Shown here piece after piece: positions 26,503-34,042 of a stretch of 64,000 bases of DNA. Below the pieces are notes generated by a model that saw only the letters and a program-made list of their open reading frames with translations, did not search any database and was not told where the DNA came from. This DNA is from Fen-999 sp041480065. Its GTDB lineage: Bacteria; Pseudomonadota; Gammaproteobacteria; Burkholderiales; Rhodocyclaceae. The position numbers were made by a program, and so were the translations under genes. Position 1 is the first letter of the stretch, and the number at the start of each line of letters is the position of its first letter. Where the stretch lies: the NCBI GenBank assembly GCA_041480065.1, contig JBGOZF010000014.1, positions 11,267 through 75,266 of the forward strand, written 5' to 3'.

Positions 26503-27939
26503 CTACCGGCTCCCGGATGTGGATGTGTCGCCCTGGGCACGCGCCAGGACGTCCATGCGGTTGTAGAGCGTAGTCCGGTTGACACCGAGCAGTTTTGCCG
26601 CCTGGCTGATGTTGCCGTGGGTCAATTGCTGTGCGGCCGCAATGTAGGCCGCTTCCCATCGGTTGAGGGTGTCGTCGAGACTGAAGTGCGCGGATTCGCG
26701 CAGATGTCGCAGCGCCAGGTCGGTCAACTGCACATCGTCGCTGGGCAGGCTTGTCGCCTGTGCAGCGGCGATCGCCGTGTCCAGTTCGGTATCGAGGTCG
26801 AAGCTGGAGACCGTGCGGCCGGCATGCCTGGCGATAAGGCGGATGGCGATGTTGCGCAATTCGCGCACATTGCCCGGGAACGAGTAGCCGAGCCAGCGGG
26901 TTTCGGCTTCGGGCGACAGCTTGAAGGGGGTGACCCCGGCCTGGCGCGCATAGAGGTTGCGAAAATGATCGAGCAGAAGAAGGCGGTCGCCGCCCATCTC
27001 GCGCAATGGCGGCACGTTGATGGTGAAGACCGACAAGCGGTGGTAGAGATCGGCGCGGAAGCGCCCCTCGCGCACCTCCTTCTTGAGGTCGCGGTTGGTG
27101 GCGGCGACGACCCGGGCTTTCGAAATCCTCTGCTGGGTTTCGCCGACCCGCTGGTATTCGCCGTTCTCGAGAACGCGCAGCAACTTGGGCTGCAGGTCGA
27201 GCGGCAATTCGCCGATCTCGTCCAGGAACAGGGTGCCCTCGGCCGCTTCCTCGAAGTAGCCGGCCCGCGAACCGATGGCACCGGTGAAGGCTCCCTTGGC
27301 ATGTCCGAACAGCGTCGGTTCGACCAGGTTGGGGGGGATTGCCGCGCAGTTGAGCGCCAGGTAGGGCCGCGCAGTCCGTTCGGAGAGGCGGTGCAAGGCG
27401 TCGGCCGCCAGTTCCTTGCCGCTGCCGGATTCGCCCTCGATCAGTACCGGGAACGGTGAACTCGCATATTGGCGCAACTGCGTGCGAAGCTTCTCGATCG
27501 GCGGGCTGTGGCCGATCAGCTCGATGCTGCCCGCTGCAGTGGTGTCGTAGGCCAATACGCGGCGCAAGGTCTGCCGCAGCGCCTCGGGATCGGCCGGCTT
27601 GGCCACGAAATCGACCGCGCCCAGGGCGCGGGCGTGGCGGGCGTTGGCGTCGTCGTTCTGGCCGGACAGAATGACGATCGGCATCGAAGGCGCCAGCGCC
27701 AGCAATTCGGTCACCAGGGCGAAGCCCTCGTCGGGACGGTGCGGAATCGGCGGCAGGCCGAGGTCGACCAGCGCGGCGGCCGGCAATTCCGGTTGCTGCC
27801 GGATCCGGTCCAGCGCCTCGCCTCTGCTGGCAGCCAGGAGAACCTCAAAATCGCCGCGCAGATAGAAGGCCAGGGTTTCGGCGATCAGCGGATCGTCGTC
27901 GACCAGCAGCAGGGAGGGTTTCTCGGCGTTTTCGGGCAC
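26503..27939 (-). CDS. Sigma-54-dependent response regulator (PrsR-like)
   Basis: A 478-residue NtrC-family activator. Receiver domain ~9-125 has the acidic pocket VDDD and phospho-acceptor Asp59 (ALVDLGLP); it includes an extra loop PPIPHRPDEGFAL typical of PrsR-like regulators. The AAA+ domain has Walker A GESGSGKE (~168-175), GAFTGA (~216-221, sigma-54 contact) and DEIGELPLDLQPKLLR. A Fis-type HTH (~440-470) ends with AAKLLGVNRTTLYNR. It heads the pilus cluster and is probably its regulator; no cognate kinase lies next to it. No PEP-CTERM genes are in the window. Confidence 0.88.
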   Translation of the reverse strand: MPENAEKPSLLLVDDDPLIAETLAFYLRGDFEVLLAASRGEALDRIRQQPELPAAALVDLGLPPIPHRPDEGFALVTELLALAPSMPIVILSGQNDDANARHARALGAVDFVAKPADPEALRQTLRRVLAYDTTAAGSIELIGHSPPIEKLRTQLRQYASSPFPVLIEGESGSGKELAADALHRLSERTARPYLALNCAAIPPNLVEPTLFGHAKGAFTGAIGSRAGYFEEAAEGTLFLDEIGELPLDLQPKLLRVLENGEYQRVGETQQRISKARVVAATNRDLKKEVREGRFRADLYHRLSVFTINVPPLREMGGDRLLLLDHFRNLYARQAGVTPFKLSPEAETRWLGYSFPGNVRELRNIAIRLIARHAGRTVSSFDLDTELDTAIAAAQATSLPSDDVQLTDLALRHLRESAHFSLDDTLNRWEAAYIAAAQQLTHGNISQAAKLLGVNRTTLYNRMDVLARAQGDTSTSGSR

Positions 27940-28003
27940 AGGGACGACATTGGGACAATAAACGACCGGTCATGATAGCCTAGGCGTGGCTTGGTGAGAG
28001 GCT

Positions 28004-28025
28004 CTTGATCTGCCGCAAGATCAAG
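28004..28025. repeat. 8-bp inverted repeat between regulator and mlaF
   Basis: CTTGATCT and AGATCAAG form a perfect inverted repeat around a 6-base loop in the 186-bp gap between divergent genes. It may be an operator or a hairpin; no T run follows. Confidence 0.5.
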
Positions 28026-28086
28026 CAGCTTTCATGAATTCGCCGTGGTCTGACGGCGCGGTCCGGCAACGGCCCGACCGTCACTC

Positions 28087-28095
28087 TGGTAGAAT
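28087..28095 (+). promoter_or_regulatory. Possible extended -10 promoter of the mla operon
   Basis: TGG followed by TAGAAT resembles an extended -10 element, 30 bp before the mlaF ATG. No clear -35 box is seen. It could drive the whole mla-ibaG-murA-hisGD run, which shows no internal terminator. Confidence 0.45.
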
Positions 28096-28125
28096 CCGAC
28101 CGATTCTCGACCCTATTCCCCGAGC

Positions 28126-28947
28126 ATGTCCCCAGAACCAATGGCTCCGCTGGTTGAACTGACCGACGTCAGCTTTGCCTACGATCGCCGCCCCGTCCTG
28201 ACCGGATTCAATCTGAGTATCCCGAAGGGGAAAGTGGTGGCGATCATGGGCATCAGCGGCGGCGGCAAGACCACGACCCTGCGCCTGATCGGCGGCCAAC
28301 TGAAGGCAACCACCGGCACGGTGCGCGTGGCCGGCCAGAACGTTGCCGATCTCGATAGCGACGGCCTCTACGCCCTGCGCCGGCGCATGGGGATGTTGTT
28401 TCAGTTCGGGGCGTTATTTACGGACATGTCGGTCTATGACAATGTCGCCTTCCAGATGCGCGAGCACACCGATCTGCCGGACGACATGATCCACGATCTG
28501 GTGATGATGAAACTGCACGCCGTCGGCCTGCGCGGCGTTCATGATCTGCTGCCGTCGGAGCTGTCCGGCGGCATGGCGCGGCGGGTGGCGCTGGCGCGTG
28601 CGATTGCGCTCGATCCGATGCTGATGATGTATGACGAACCTTTTGCCGGTCTCGATCCGATTTCGCTGTCGGTTATCGGCGAGCTGATCCGCAGCCTCAA
28701 CGATGCTCTCGGCGCCAGTTCGATCATCGTCACCCACGATGTCCAGGAGTCGCTGAAGATCGTCGATTACATCTATTTCGTTTCCGAAGGCCGCATCGTC
28801 GCCGAAGGCACGGCCGACGACATACGCAATTCCTCGACGCCCTACGTGCATCAGTTCATCTGGGGCGAGGCGGACGGTCCGGTGGCCTTCCATTATCCGG
28901 CCGCGCCTTATGGCGAGGAGATGTTCGCGGGGGCTGGTCATGCTTGA
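28126..28947 (+). CDS. mlaF: Phospholipid ABC transporter ATPase MlaF
   Basis: A 273-residue ATPase of the Mla lipid-asymmetry system. Walker A is GISGGGKTT, signature LSGGMARRVALARA, Walker B MLMMYDEPFAGLD and the switch His in VTHDV. The Q-loop FQFGALFTDMSV is characteristic of Mla/Ttg2A ATPases. A C-terminal tail of about 25 residues (PAAPYGEEMFAGAGHA at the end) extends past the core. The end overlaps mlaE by 8 bp. The gene is first in mlaFEDACB. Start choice ATG 28126 is supported by the downstream MAPLVELTDVSFAYD region; an alternative start at residue 6 is possible. Confidence 0.94.
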   Translation: MSPEPMAPLVELTDVSFAYDRRPVLTGFNLSIPKGKVVAIMGISGGGKTTTLRLIGGQLKATTGTVRVAGQNVADLDSDGLYALRRRMGMLFQFGALFTDMSVYDNVAFQMREHTDLPDDMIHDLVMMKLHAVGLRGVHDLLPSELSGGMARRVALARAIALDPMLMMYDEPFAGLDPISLSVIGELIRSLNDALGASSIIVTHDVQESLKIVDYIYFVSEGRIVAEGTADDIRNSSTPYVHQFIWGEADGPVAFHYPAAPYGEEMFAGAGHA

Positions 28948-29734
28948 TGTGTTGCCGCGATTCTTCCGTTGGCTGGGCAATGGTGTGAACGATCGCATCT
29001 GGCGGCTCGGCTTCGCCAGCCGTTTCTTCCTGATGGTGTTCGTCTATTCGGGCACGGCCTTGCGGCGCTTCTTCCTGACCATCCGCGAGATCTACTTCAC
29101 CGGCGTGCTGAGCCTGATCATCATCCTGGTGTCGGGCCTGTTCGTCGGCATGGTGCTCGGCCTGCAGGGCTACGACACCCTTCAGCGCTACGGTTCTTCC
29201 GAGGCCCTGGGCGTTCTCGTCGCCTTGTCGCTGGTGCGCGAACTGGGACCGGTCGTTGCTGCGCTGCTGTTCGCCAGTCGCGCCGGTTCTGCGATAACGG
29301 CAGAGATCGGCCTCATGAAGGCGACCGAGCAACTTTCCGCGATGGAAATGATGGCCGTCAATCCGATTGCCCGCGTGGTTGCGCCGCGCTTCTGGGCCGG
29401 CGTGATTTCCATGCCGATCCTGGCGGCCTTGTTCTCGGCCATGGGCGTGTTTGGCGGCTATCTCGTTGGTGTCAAGTTGATCGGCGTCGACGAAGGGGCG
29501 TTCTGGTCGCAGATGCAGGCGTCCGTCGACTTCCGCGAAGATGTCATGAACGGCGTCATCAAGAGTTTCGTCTTCGGTATCATCGTCAGTTGGATTGCCG
29601 TGTTCGAGGGCTATGACGCCGAGCCGACGGCCGAGGGTGTTTCCGGCGCCACCACGCGTACCGTGGTAACGTCTTCGCTGGCGATCCTCGCCGCGGATTT
29701 CATTCTTACCGCACTCATGTTCAGGGGAGCCTGA
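28940..29734 (+). CDS. mlaE: Phospholipid ABC transporter permease MlaE
   Basis: A 264-residue permease with an N-terminal interfacial helix and about five membrane helices. Signatures LRRFFLTIREIYFTGVLS, LVRELGPVVAALLFASRAGS and AEIGLMKATEQLSAMEMMAV are hallmarks of the MlaE/Ttg2B family. It pairs with MlaF. The ATG at 28940 overlaps the mlaF stop by 8 bp with GCGGGGG upstream. The stop overlaps mlaD by one base (TGATG), so translation is coupled. Confidence 0.95.
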   Translation: MLDVLPRFFRWLGNGVNDRIWRLGFASRFFLMVFVYSGTALRRFFLTIREIYFTGVLSLIIILVSGLFVGMVLGLQGYDTLQRYGSSEALGVLVALSLVRELGPVVAALLFASRAGSAITAEIGLMKATEQLSAMEMMAVNPIARVVAPRFWAGVISMPILAALFSAMGVFGGYLVGVKLIGVDEGAFWSQMQASVDFREDVMNGVIKSFVFGIIVSWIAVFEGYDAEPTAEGVSGATTRTVVTSSLAILAADFILTALMFRGA

Positions 29735-30204
29735 TGAATCGTCTAACGCTCGATCTCTGGGTTGGTTTCTTTGTTGCAATCGGCCTCGTTTCACTGTTGT
29801 TTTTGGCCCTCAAGGTTGGCAACCTGGCGAGCGCCAGTGTCGGCGAGACATACCGTCTGGAAGCCAAATTTGATAACATCGGCGGGTTAAAGGTCAGGGC
29901 TCCGGTCAAGAGCGCGGGCGTGGTCGTCGGTCGTGTGTCCGGAGTTCGCTTCGATCCGGAGAATTACGTGGCGGTCGTGGCGATGGATGTGGACAGCCGC
30001 TACAAGTTTCCGCGCGACACGTTCGCCACCATCAACACGTCCGGCCTGCTGGGCGAGCAGTACCTGGGTTTCGAGGTCGGCGGCGACACCGAAATGCTGA
30101 AGAGCGGGGATGTGATCAAGAAGACCCAGTCGGCCGTGGTGCTGGAGAAGCTGATCAGCCAGTTCATGTTCAACAAGGCCGCCGAAGACGGCGGCAAGAA
30201 GTAG
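29734..30204 (+). CDS. mlaD: Outer-membrane lipid asymmetry protein MlaD
   Basis: A 156-residue MCE-domain protein. An N-terminal membrane anchor (~8-25) is followed by one MCE domain (~38-118), with AKFDNIGGLKVRAPVKSAGV and NTSGLLGEQYLGFEVGG. MlaD forms a hexameric ring with MlaFEB and carries phospholipid across the periplasm. The short C-terminal helix ends FNKAAEDGGKK, a length usual for MlaD. Confidence 0.95.
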   Translation: MNRLTLDLWVGFFVAIGLVSLLFLALKVGNLASASVGETYRLEAKFDNIGGLKVRAPVKSAGVVVGRVSGVRFDPENYVAVVAMDVDSRYKFPRDTFATINTSGLLGEQYLGFEVGGDTEMLKSGDVIKKTQSAVVLEKLISQFMFNKAAEDGGKK

Positions 30205-30244
30205 TTGTGTAGTTGTCGGCGACCAGGCAGAAGAAAGGATCGAA

Positions 30245-30961
30245 GTGGAAAACGGACTCAAGCGGCGTCTGAACATGCTGGCGGCGGCCCTGGCCTTGGT
30301 TGGCCTGCTCGGCGGCTGCGCCACTTCGGGGTCGGCCAAGGATCCGGCCGAAGGATTCAATCGCGCCATGTTCGCCTTCAACGAGGGCCTGGATACCGTC
30401 CTGATCAAGCCGGTCGCCAAGGGCTACGACGTGGTGATGCCGACGCCGGCCCGCACCGGGGTCAGCAACTTCTTCGGCAATGTCGCCGACGTCTTCATCG
30501 CGGTGAACAACCTGTTGCAGGGCAAGCCTTCCGACGCCGCCTCCGACGCCGGGCGTTTCCTGATCAACTCCACCGTGGGCATTCTGGGTTTCTTCGATGT
30601 CGCCAGCGAAATGGGCATGGAAAAGCACGAGGAAGACTTCGGCCAGACCTTCGGCCGCTGGGGTGCGGGCCCGGGCGCCTATGTCGTGGTGCCGTTCTTC
30701 GGTCCGCGCAACGTGCGCGACACCGGCGGGCTGATTCTGGATGTCGCCGCCGACCCGGTCGGCAATACCCGCCATGTACCGACTCGCAACACCCTGACGG
30801 TGTTGCGCGTGGTCAGTGAGCGCGCGGCGATGCTGCCGGCGGACAAGGTCATCGAGGAAGCTGCGCTCGACAAGTACTCCTATGTGCGCGACGCCTACCT
30901 GCAACGCCGCCACAACCTGGTCTTCGACGGCAGTCCGCCGCGGGATCCGGACAGCGAGTAA
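30245..30961 (+). CDS. mlaA: Phospholipid-binding outer-membrane lipoprotein MlaA (VacJ)
   Basis: A 238-residue lipoprotein with lipobox LLGGC (predicted acylated Cys near residue 25). Typical motifs are DPAEGFNRAMFAFNEGLD, NTVGILGFFDVASEMG with GRWGAGPGAYVVVPFFGP. It removes mislocalised phospholipids from the outer leaflet and passes them to MlaC. The start is GTG at 30245 after AGAAAGGATC. In this betaproteobacterial operon mlaA lies between mlaD and mlaC, unlike in E. coli, where it is elsewhere on the chromosome. Confidence 0.94.
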   Translation: MENGLKRRLNMLAAALALVGLLGGCATSGSAKDPAEGFNRAMFAFNEGLDTVLIKPVAKGYDVVMPTPARTGVSNFFGNVADVFIAVNNLLQGKPSDAASDAGRFLINSTVGILGFFDVASEMGMEKHEEDFGQTFGRWGAGPGAYVVVPFFGPRNVRDTGGLILDVAADPVGNTRHVPTRNTLTVLRVVSERAAMLPADKVIEEAALDKYSYVRDAYLQRRHNLVFDGSPPRDPDSE

Positions 30962-30994
30962 CCCGTCCCAACAACTCGAATCAGAGAGAACCCC

Positions 30995-31615
30995 ATGAAG
31001 TGGCTGATTGCTGTGCTGGCAGGCTTGCTGATTTCGTCCGGCGCCGGGGCGGATGAAATCGCGCCTGACGTCATGATCAAGAATGTGGCCAACGACGTTC
31101 TTGACGTCGTGCGCAAGGACAAGGACATCCAGACCGGCAACGCTCGCAAGGCCGTGGAATTGGTGGAGGCCAAGGTTTTGCCGCATTTCAATTTCACCCA
31201 CATGACCTCGCTGGCCGTGGGCAAGGATTGGCGGCAGGCGAGTCCGGCGCAGCAGAAGGCGCTGATCGAGGAGTTCCGCACCCTGCTGGTGCGGACCTAT
31301 TCGAAGGCACTGACCGAATATCGCGACCAGACAATAGAATACAAACCGCTGAAAATGCAGCCCGGCGACACCGATGTCACCGTGCGTACCCAGATCCACC
31401 AGAGCGGCGCCAAGCCGGTCCAACTCGATTACAACCTGGAAAAGTCCGATCGCGGCTGGAAAGTGTATGACATTTCCGTCGGCGGTGTCAGCCTGGTAAC
31501 GAACTACCGCGGTTCCTTCGGTCAGGAAGTGAGTGCCAATGGCATCGACGGCCTGATCAAGATCCTGCACAGCAAGAACCAGAGCGGCCAAACGTCGGCT
31601 TCGGTGAAACAATGA
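30995..31615 (+). CDS. mlaC: Periplasmic phospholipid carrier MlaC
   Basis: A 206-residue exported protein with a signal peptide (MKWLIAVLAGLLISSGAGA, cleaved about residue 19). The Ttg2D/MlaC domain shows VLPHFNFTHMTSLAVGKDWR, FRTLLVRTYSKALTEYRDQT and GWKVYDISVGGVSLVTNYR. It shuttles lipid between MlaA and MlaD. The 3' end overlaps mlaB by 4 bp. A ribosome site AGAGAGAACCCC precedes the ATG. Confidence 0.94.
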   Translation: MKWLIAVLAGLLISSGAGADEIAPDVMIKNVANDVLDVVRKDKDIQTGNARKAVELVEAKVLPHFNFTHMTSLAVGKDWRQASPAQQKALIEEFRTLLVRTYSKALTEYRDQTIEYKPLKMQPGDTDVTVRTQIHQSGAKPVQLDYNLEKSDRGWKVYDISVGGVSLVTNYRGSFGQEVSANGIDGLIKILHSKNQSGQTSASVKQ

Positions 31616-31893
31616 TCGAAGTTGCCGGCGAGCGCATGCAGGTGACCGGGCCGATGGTCATCGATACCGCGGCCGCGCTCAAGAAAGCGGGCGACGGTGG
31701 CGTGGCGGCCGGTGCGGCCGTGGTCGACCTGGCGGGCGTCACCGACGCCGACTCGGCGGCAGTCGCCATTCTGTTGTCCTGGGTGCGCGCGGCGCAGGAG
31801 CGGAAACAGGCACTCTCGATCATCAATCCACCCGCGAGCATCCGTTCCCTGGCCACCCTCTACGGCGTCGCCGAGCTGCTGCCGCTGGCCTGA
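31612..31893 (+). CDS. mlaB: STAS-domain protein MlaB
   Basis: A 93-residue single STAS domain with DLAGVTDADSAAVAILLSWV, in which DADSAAV is the conserved STAS loop. MlaB binds MlaF and is needed for transporter activity. Start overlaps mlaC by 4 bp (ATGA), so the two are translationally coupled. Length and position are standard. Confidence 0.9.
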   Translation: MIEVAGERMQVTGPMVIDTAAALKKAGDGGVAAGAAVVDLAGVTDADSAAVAILLSWVRAAQERKQALSIINPPASIRSLATLYGVAELLPLA

Positions 31894-31910
31894 GGCCACA
31901 CTTTCCGGCA

Positions 31911-32153
31911 ATGCTGCTTCCAGAACAAGTCCGCGCATGGATCGCCGCCGGCATCGATTGTGTGCACCTGACCATCGCAGGCGATGGCCAGCATTTCCAG
32001 GCGGTGATCGTCAGCCCGGAGTTTGCCGGGCTCAATCGCGTGCAGCGGCAGCAACGGGTCAATGCCATTCTCAAAGGCCGTTTCGATTCCGGCGAACTGC
32101 ATGCGCTTTCGATGCGAACCCTGACACCCGACGAATGGCAAAGGCATGGATAA
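31911..32153 (+). CDS. ibaG: BolA/IbaG family protein
   Basis: An 80-residue BolA-like protein with IAGDGQHFQAVIVSPEFAG, RVQRQQRVNAILKG and ELHALSMRTLTP. IbaG partners with monothiol glutaredoxins in iron-sulfur handling; the conserved C-terminal His (ELHALSM) is a cluster ligand in the family. In many proteobacteria ibaG lies between mla genes and murA, as here. It ends inside the first codons of murA (8-bp overlap). Confidence 0.92.
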   Translation: MLLPEQVRAWIAAGIDCVHLTIAGDGQHFQAVIVSPEFAGLNRVQRQQRVNAILKGRFDSGELHALSMRTLTPDEWQRHG

Positions 32154-33396
32154 ACTGCTGATCGAAGGCGGCATCCCGCTCAACGGCGAGGCGGCGATAT
32201 CAGGGGCGAAGAACGCGGCGCTGCCGTTGCTTACTGCGGCGCTATTGACGGCGGAGCCTGTCACCTTCACCAACGTGCCGAACCTGAACGACGTCTCCAC
32301 CATGCTGGGGCTGCTGGCCCAGATGGGAGTGAAGGTCGATCGCCAGGGTGATGCCGTCACGCTGGATGCCGCGGGACTCGACCAGCCCGTGGCGCCCTAT
32401 GAAATGGTCAAGACCATGCGGGCATCGATCCTGGTGCTTGGTCCGCTGGTGGCCAGAATGGGCGAGGCCAAGGTGTCGCTGCCGGGTGGTTGCGCGATCG
32501 GCGCCAGGCCGGTGGATCAACACATCAAGGGTCTTCAGGCCATGGGCGCGCAGATCTCGGTCGAGCATGGCTATGTGCACGCCAAGTGCCCGCGCCTGGT
32601 AGGCGCGCGCTTGTTCACCGACATCGTGACCGTGACCGGTACCGAGAACCTGATGATGGCGGCCTGCCTGGCAGCCGGCGACACGGTGATCGAGAACGCG
32701 GCCCGCGAACCCGAGGTGGTTGATCTCGCCAACTGCCTGGTCGCCATGGGAGCGCAGATTTCCGGCGCCGGCACCGATGTCATCCGCATCCGCGGCGTCG
32801 AGCGGCTGCATGGCGCCAGGCATCGCATCATGCCGGACCGCATCGAGACCGGCACCTACCTTTGCGCGGCAGCCGTAACAGGCGGTGACATCCGCCTCAC
32901 CGGCACCTCGGCGGCCTACCTCGACGTGGTCATCGACAAACTGATGGACGCCGGCTGCGAAATCGTCGCCGAGCGCGAAGCCATCCGTCTCAAGGCGCCG
33001 CAGCGGCTCACGGCGGTGTCGATCCGCACGGCTCCGTATCCGGCCTTCCCGACCGATATGCAGGCCCAGTTCATGGCCATCAATGCGGTCGCCGACGGCA
33101 CTGCCATCATCCGCGAGACGATTTTCGAGAACCGTTTCATGCATGCCGTCGAATTGATCCGCCTGGGCGCCGACATCAAGATCGACGGCAATACCGCCGT
33201 CGTCCGGGGTGTGGCGAACCTCGACGGCGCCACGGTGATGGCGACCGACCTGCGCGCCTCCGCGAGCCTCGTGGTGGCGGGGTTGGCGGCGAAGGGTGAG
33301 ACGCTGGTCGACCGCATCTATCACCTTGATCGCGGCTACGAAGGGCTGGAACGCAAACTGACGGCATTGGGGGCAAGGGTTCAGCGGGTAAAATGA
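32146..33396 (+). CDS. murA: UDP-N-acetylglucosamine 1-carboxyvinyltransferase MurA
   Basis: A 416-residue enzyme for the first committed step of peptidoglycan synthesis. Active-site Cys116 is seen in LPGGCAIGARPVDQH, and the SGAKNAALP segment (Lys22) is intact. Cys rather than Asp at 116 predicts fosfomycin sensitivity of the enzyme. Starts 8 bp before the ibaG stop and ends 4 bp before hisG, so it is probably in one transcript with mla and his genes. Length is normal. Confidence 0.97.
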   Translation: MDKLLIEGGIPLNGEAAISGAKNAALPLLTAALLTAEPVTFTNVPNLNDVSTMLGLLAQMGVKVDRQGDAVTLDAAGLDQPVAPYEMVKTMRASILVLGPLVARMGEAKVSLPGGCAIGARPVDQHIKGLQAMGAQISVEHGYVHAKCPRLVGARLFTDIVTVTGTENLMMAACLAAGDTVIENAAREPEVVDLANCLVAMGAQISGAGTDVIRIRGVERLHGARHRIMPDRIETGTYLCAAAVTGGDIRLTGTSAAYLDVVIDKLMDAGCEIVAEREAIRLKAPQRLTAVSIRTAPYPAFPTDMQAQFMAINAVADGTAIIRETIFENRFMHAVELIRLGADIKIDGNTAVVRGVANLDGATVMATDLRASASLVVAGLAAKGETLVDRIYHLDRGYEGLERKLTALGARVQRVK

Positions 33397-33400
33397 CCGC

Positions 33401-34042
33401 ATGAACGCAATTACCGTCGCCCTCTCCAAGGGCCGCATCTTCGAGGAAACCCTGCCGCTGCTGTCGGCGGCGGGCATCGTGCCGAGCGAGAACCCCGAGC
33501 GGTCGCGCAAGCTCATCATCGATACCAACCGTGCCGATGTGCGGGTGGTGATCGTGCGCGCTTCCGATGTTCCGACTTACGTCCAATACGGTGCCGCCGA
33601 TCTCGGTATCGCCGGCAAGGACGTGCTGCTCGAACATGGCGGCACCGGCCTCTATCAGCCGCTCGATTTGAAGATCGCCAAGTGCCGCCTGTGCGTCGCC
33701 GCGCCGGTCGGGTTCGACTACGCCGCCGCCGTGCGCCGGGGTGCGCGCCTGCGCATCGCCACCAAGTACATCCAGACGGCGCGCGAGCACTTCGCCGCCA
33801 AGGGCGTGCATGTGGATCTCATAAAGCTCTACGGCTCGATGGAACTGGCGCCGCTCGCCGGTCTGGCCGATGCCATTGTCGACCTGGTGTCGAGCGGCGG
33901 CACGCTCAAAGCCAACAACCTGGTCGAGGTGGAGGAAATCATGGCCATCTCTGCGCGCCTGGTGGTCAATCAGGCCAGCCTGAAAATGAAGCGGTACCTT
34001 CTTCAACCCGTGATCGACAGCTTCGCCGGAGCGGTGAGATGA
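33401..34042 (+). CDS. hisG: ATP phosphoribosyltransferase HisG, short form
   Basis: A 213-residue enzyme for the first step of histidine synthesis (ATP + PRPP). It is the short form, lacking the C-terminal regulatory domain of E. coli HisG. Motifs are ALSKGRIFEETLPLLSAAGI, YGAADLGIAGKDVLLE and the PRPP loop DLVSSGGTLKANNL. Short forms need HisZ for activity and feedback control; no hisZ is in this window. The end overlaps hisD by 4 bp. Confidence 0.95.
   Translation: MNAITVALSKGRIFEETLPLLSAAGIVPSENPERSRKLIIDTNRADVRVVIVRASDVPTYVQYGAADLGIAGKDVLLEHGGTGLYQPLDLKIAKCRLCVAAPVGFDYAAAVRRGARLRIATKYIQTAREHFAAKGVHVDLIKLYGSMELAPLAGLADAIVDLVSSGGTLKANNLVEVEEIMAISARLVVNQASLKMKRYLLQPVIDSFAGAVR

Noticed and set aside
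25165..27459. Plus-strand open frame of 764 codons opposite mshM and the response regulator
   Set aside because: Antisense to intact recognised genes; no domain is recognisable and no ribosome site is seen.
26503..27939. PEP-CTERM/exosortase connection from the PrsR-like regulator
   Set aside because: No PEP-CTERM protein, exosortase or PrsK kinase gene was seen in the window; position at the head of msh genes fits pilus control better.
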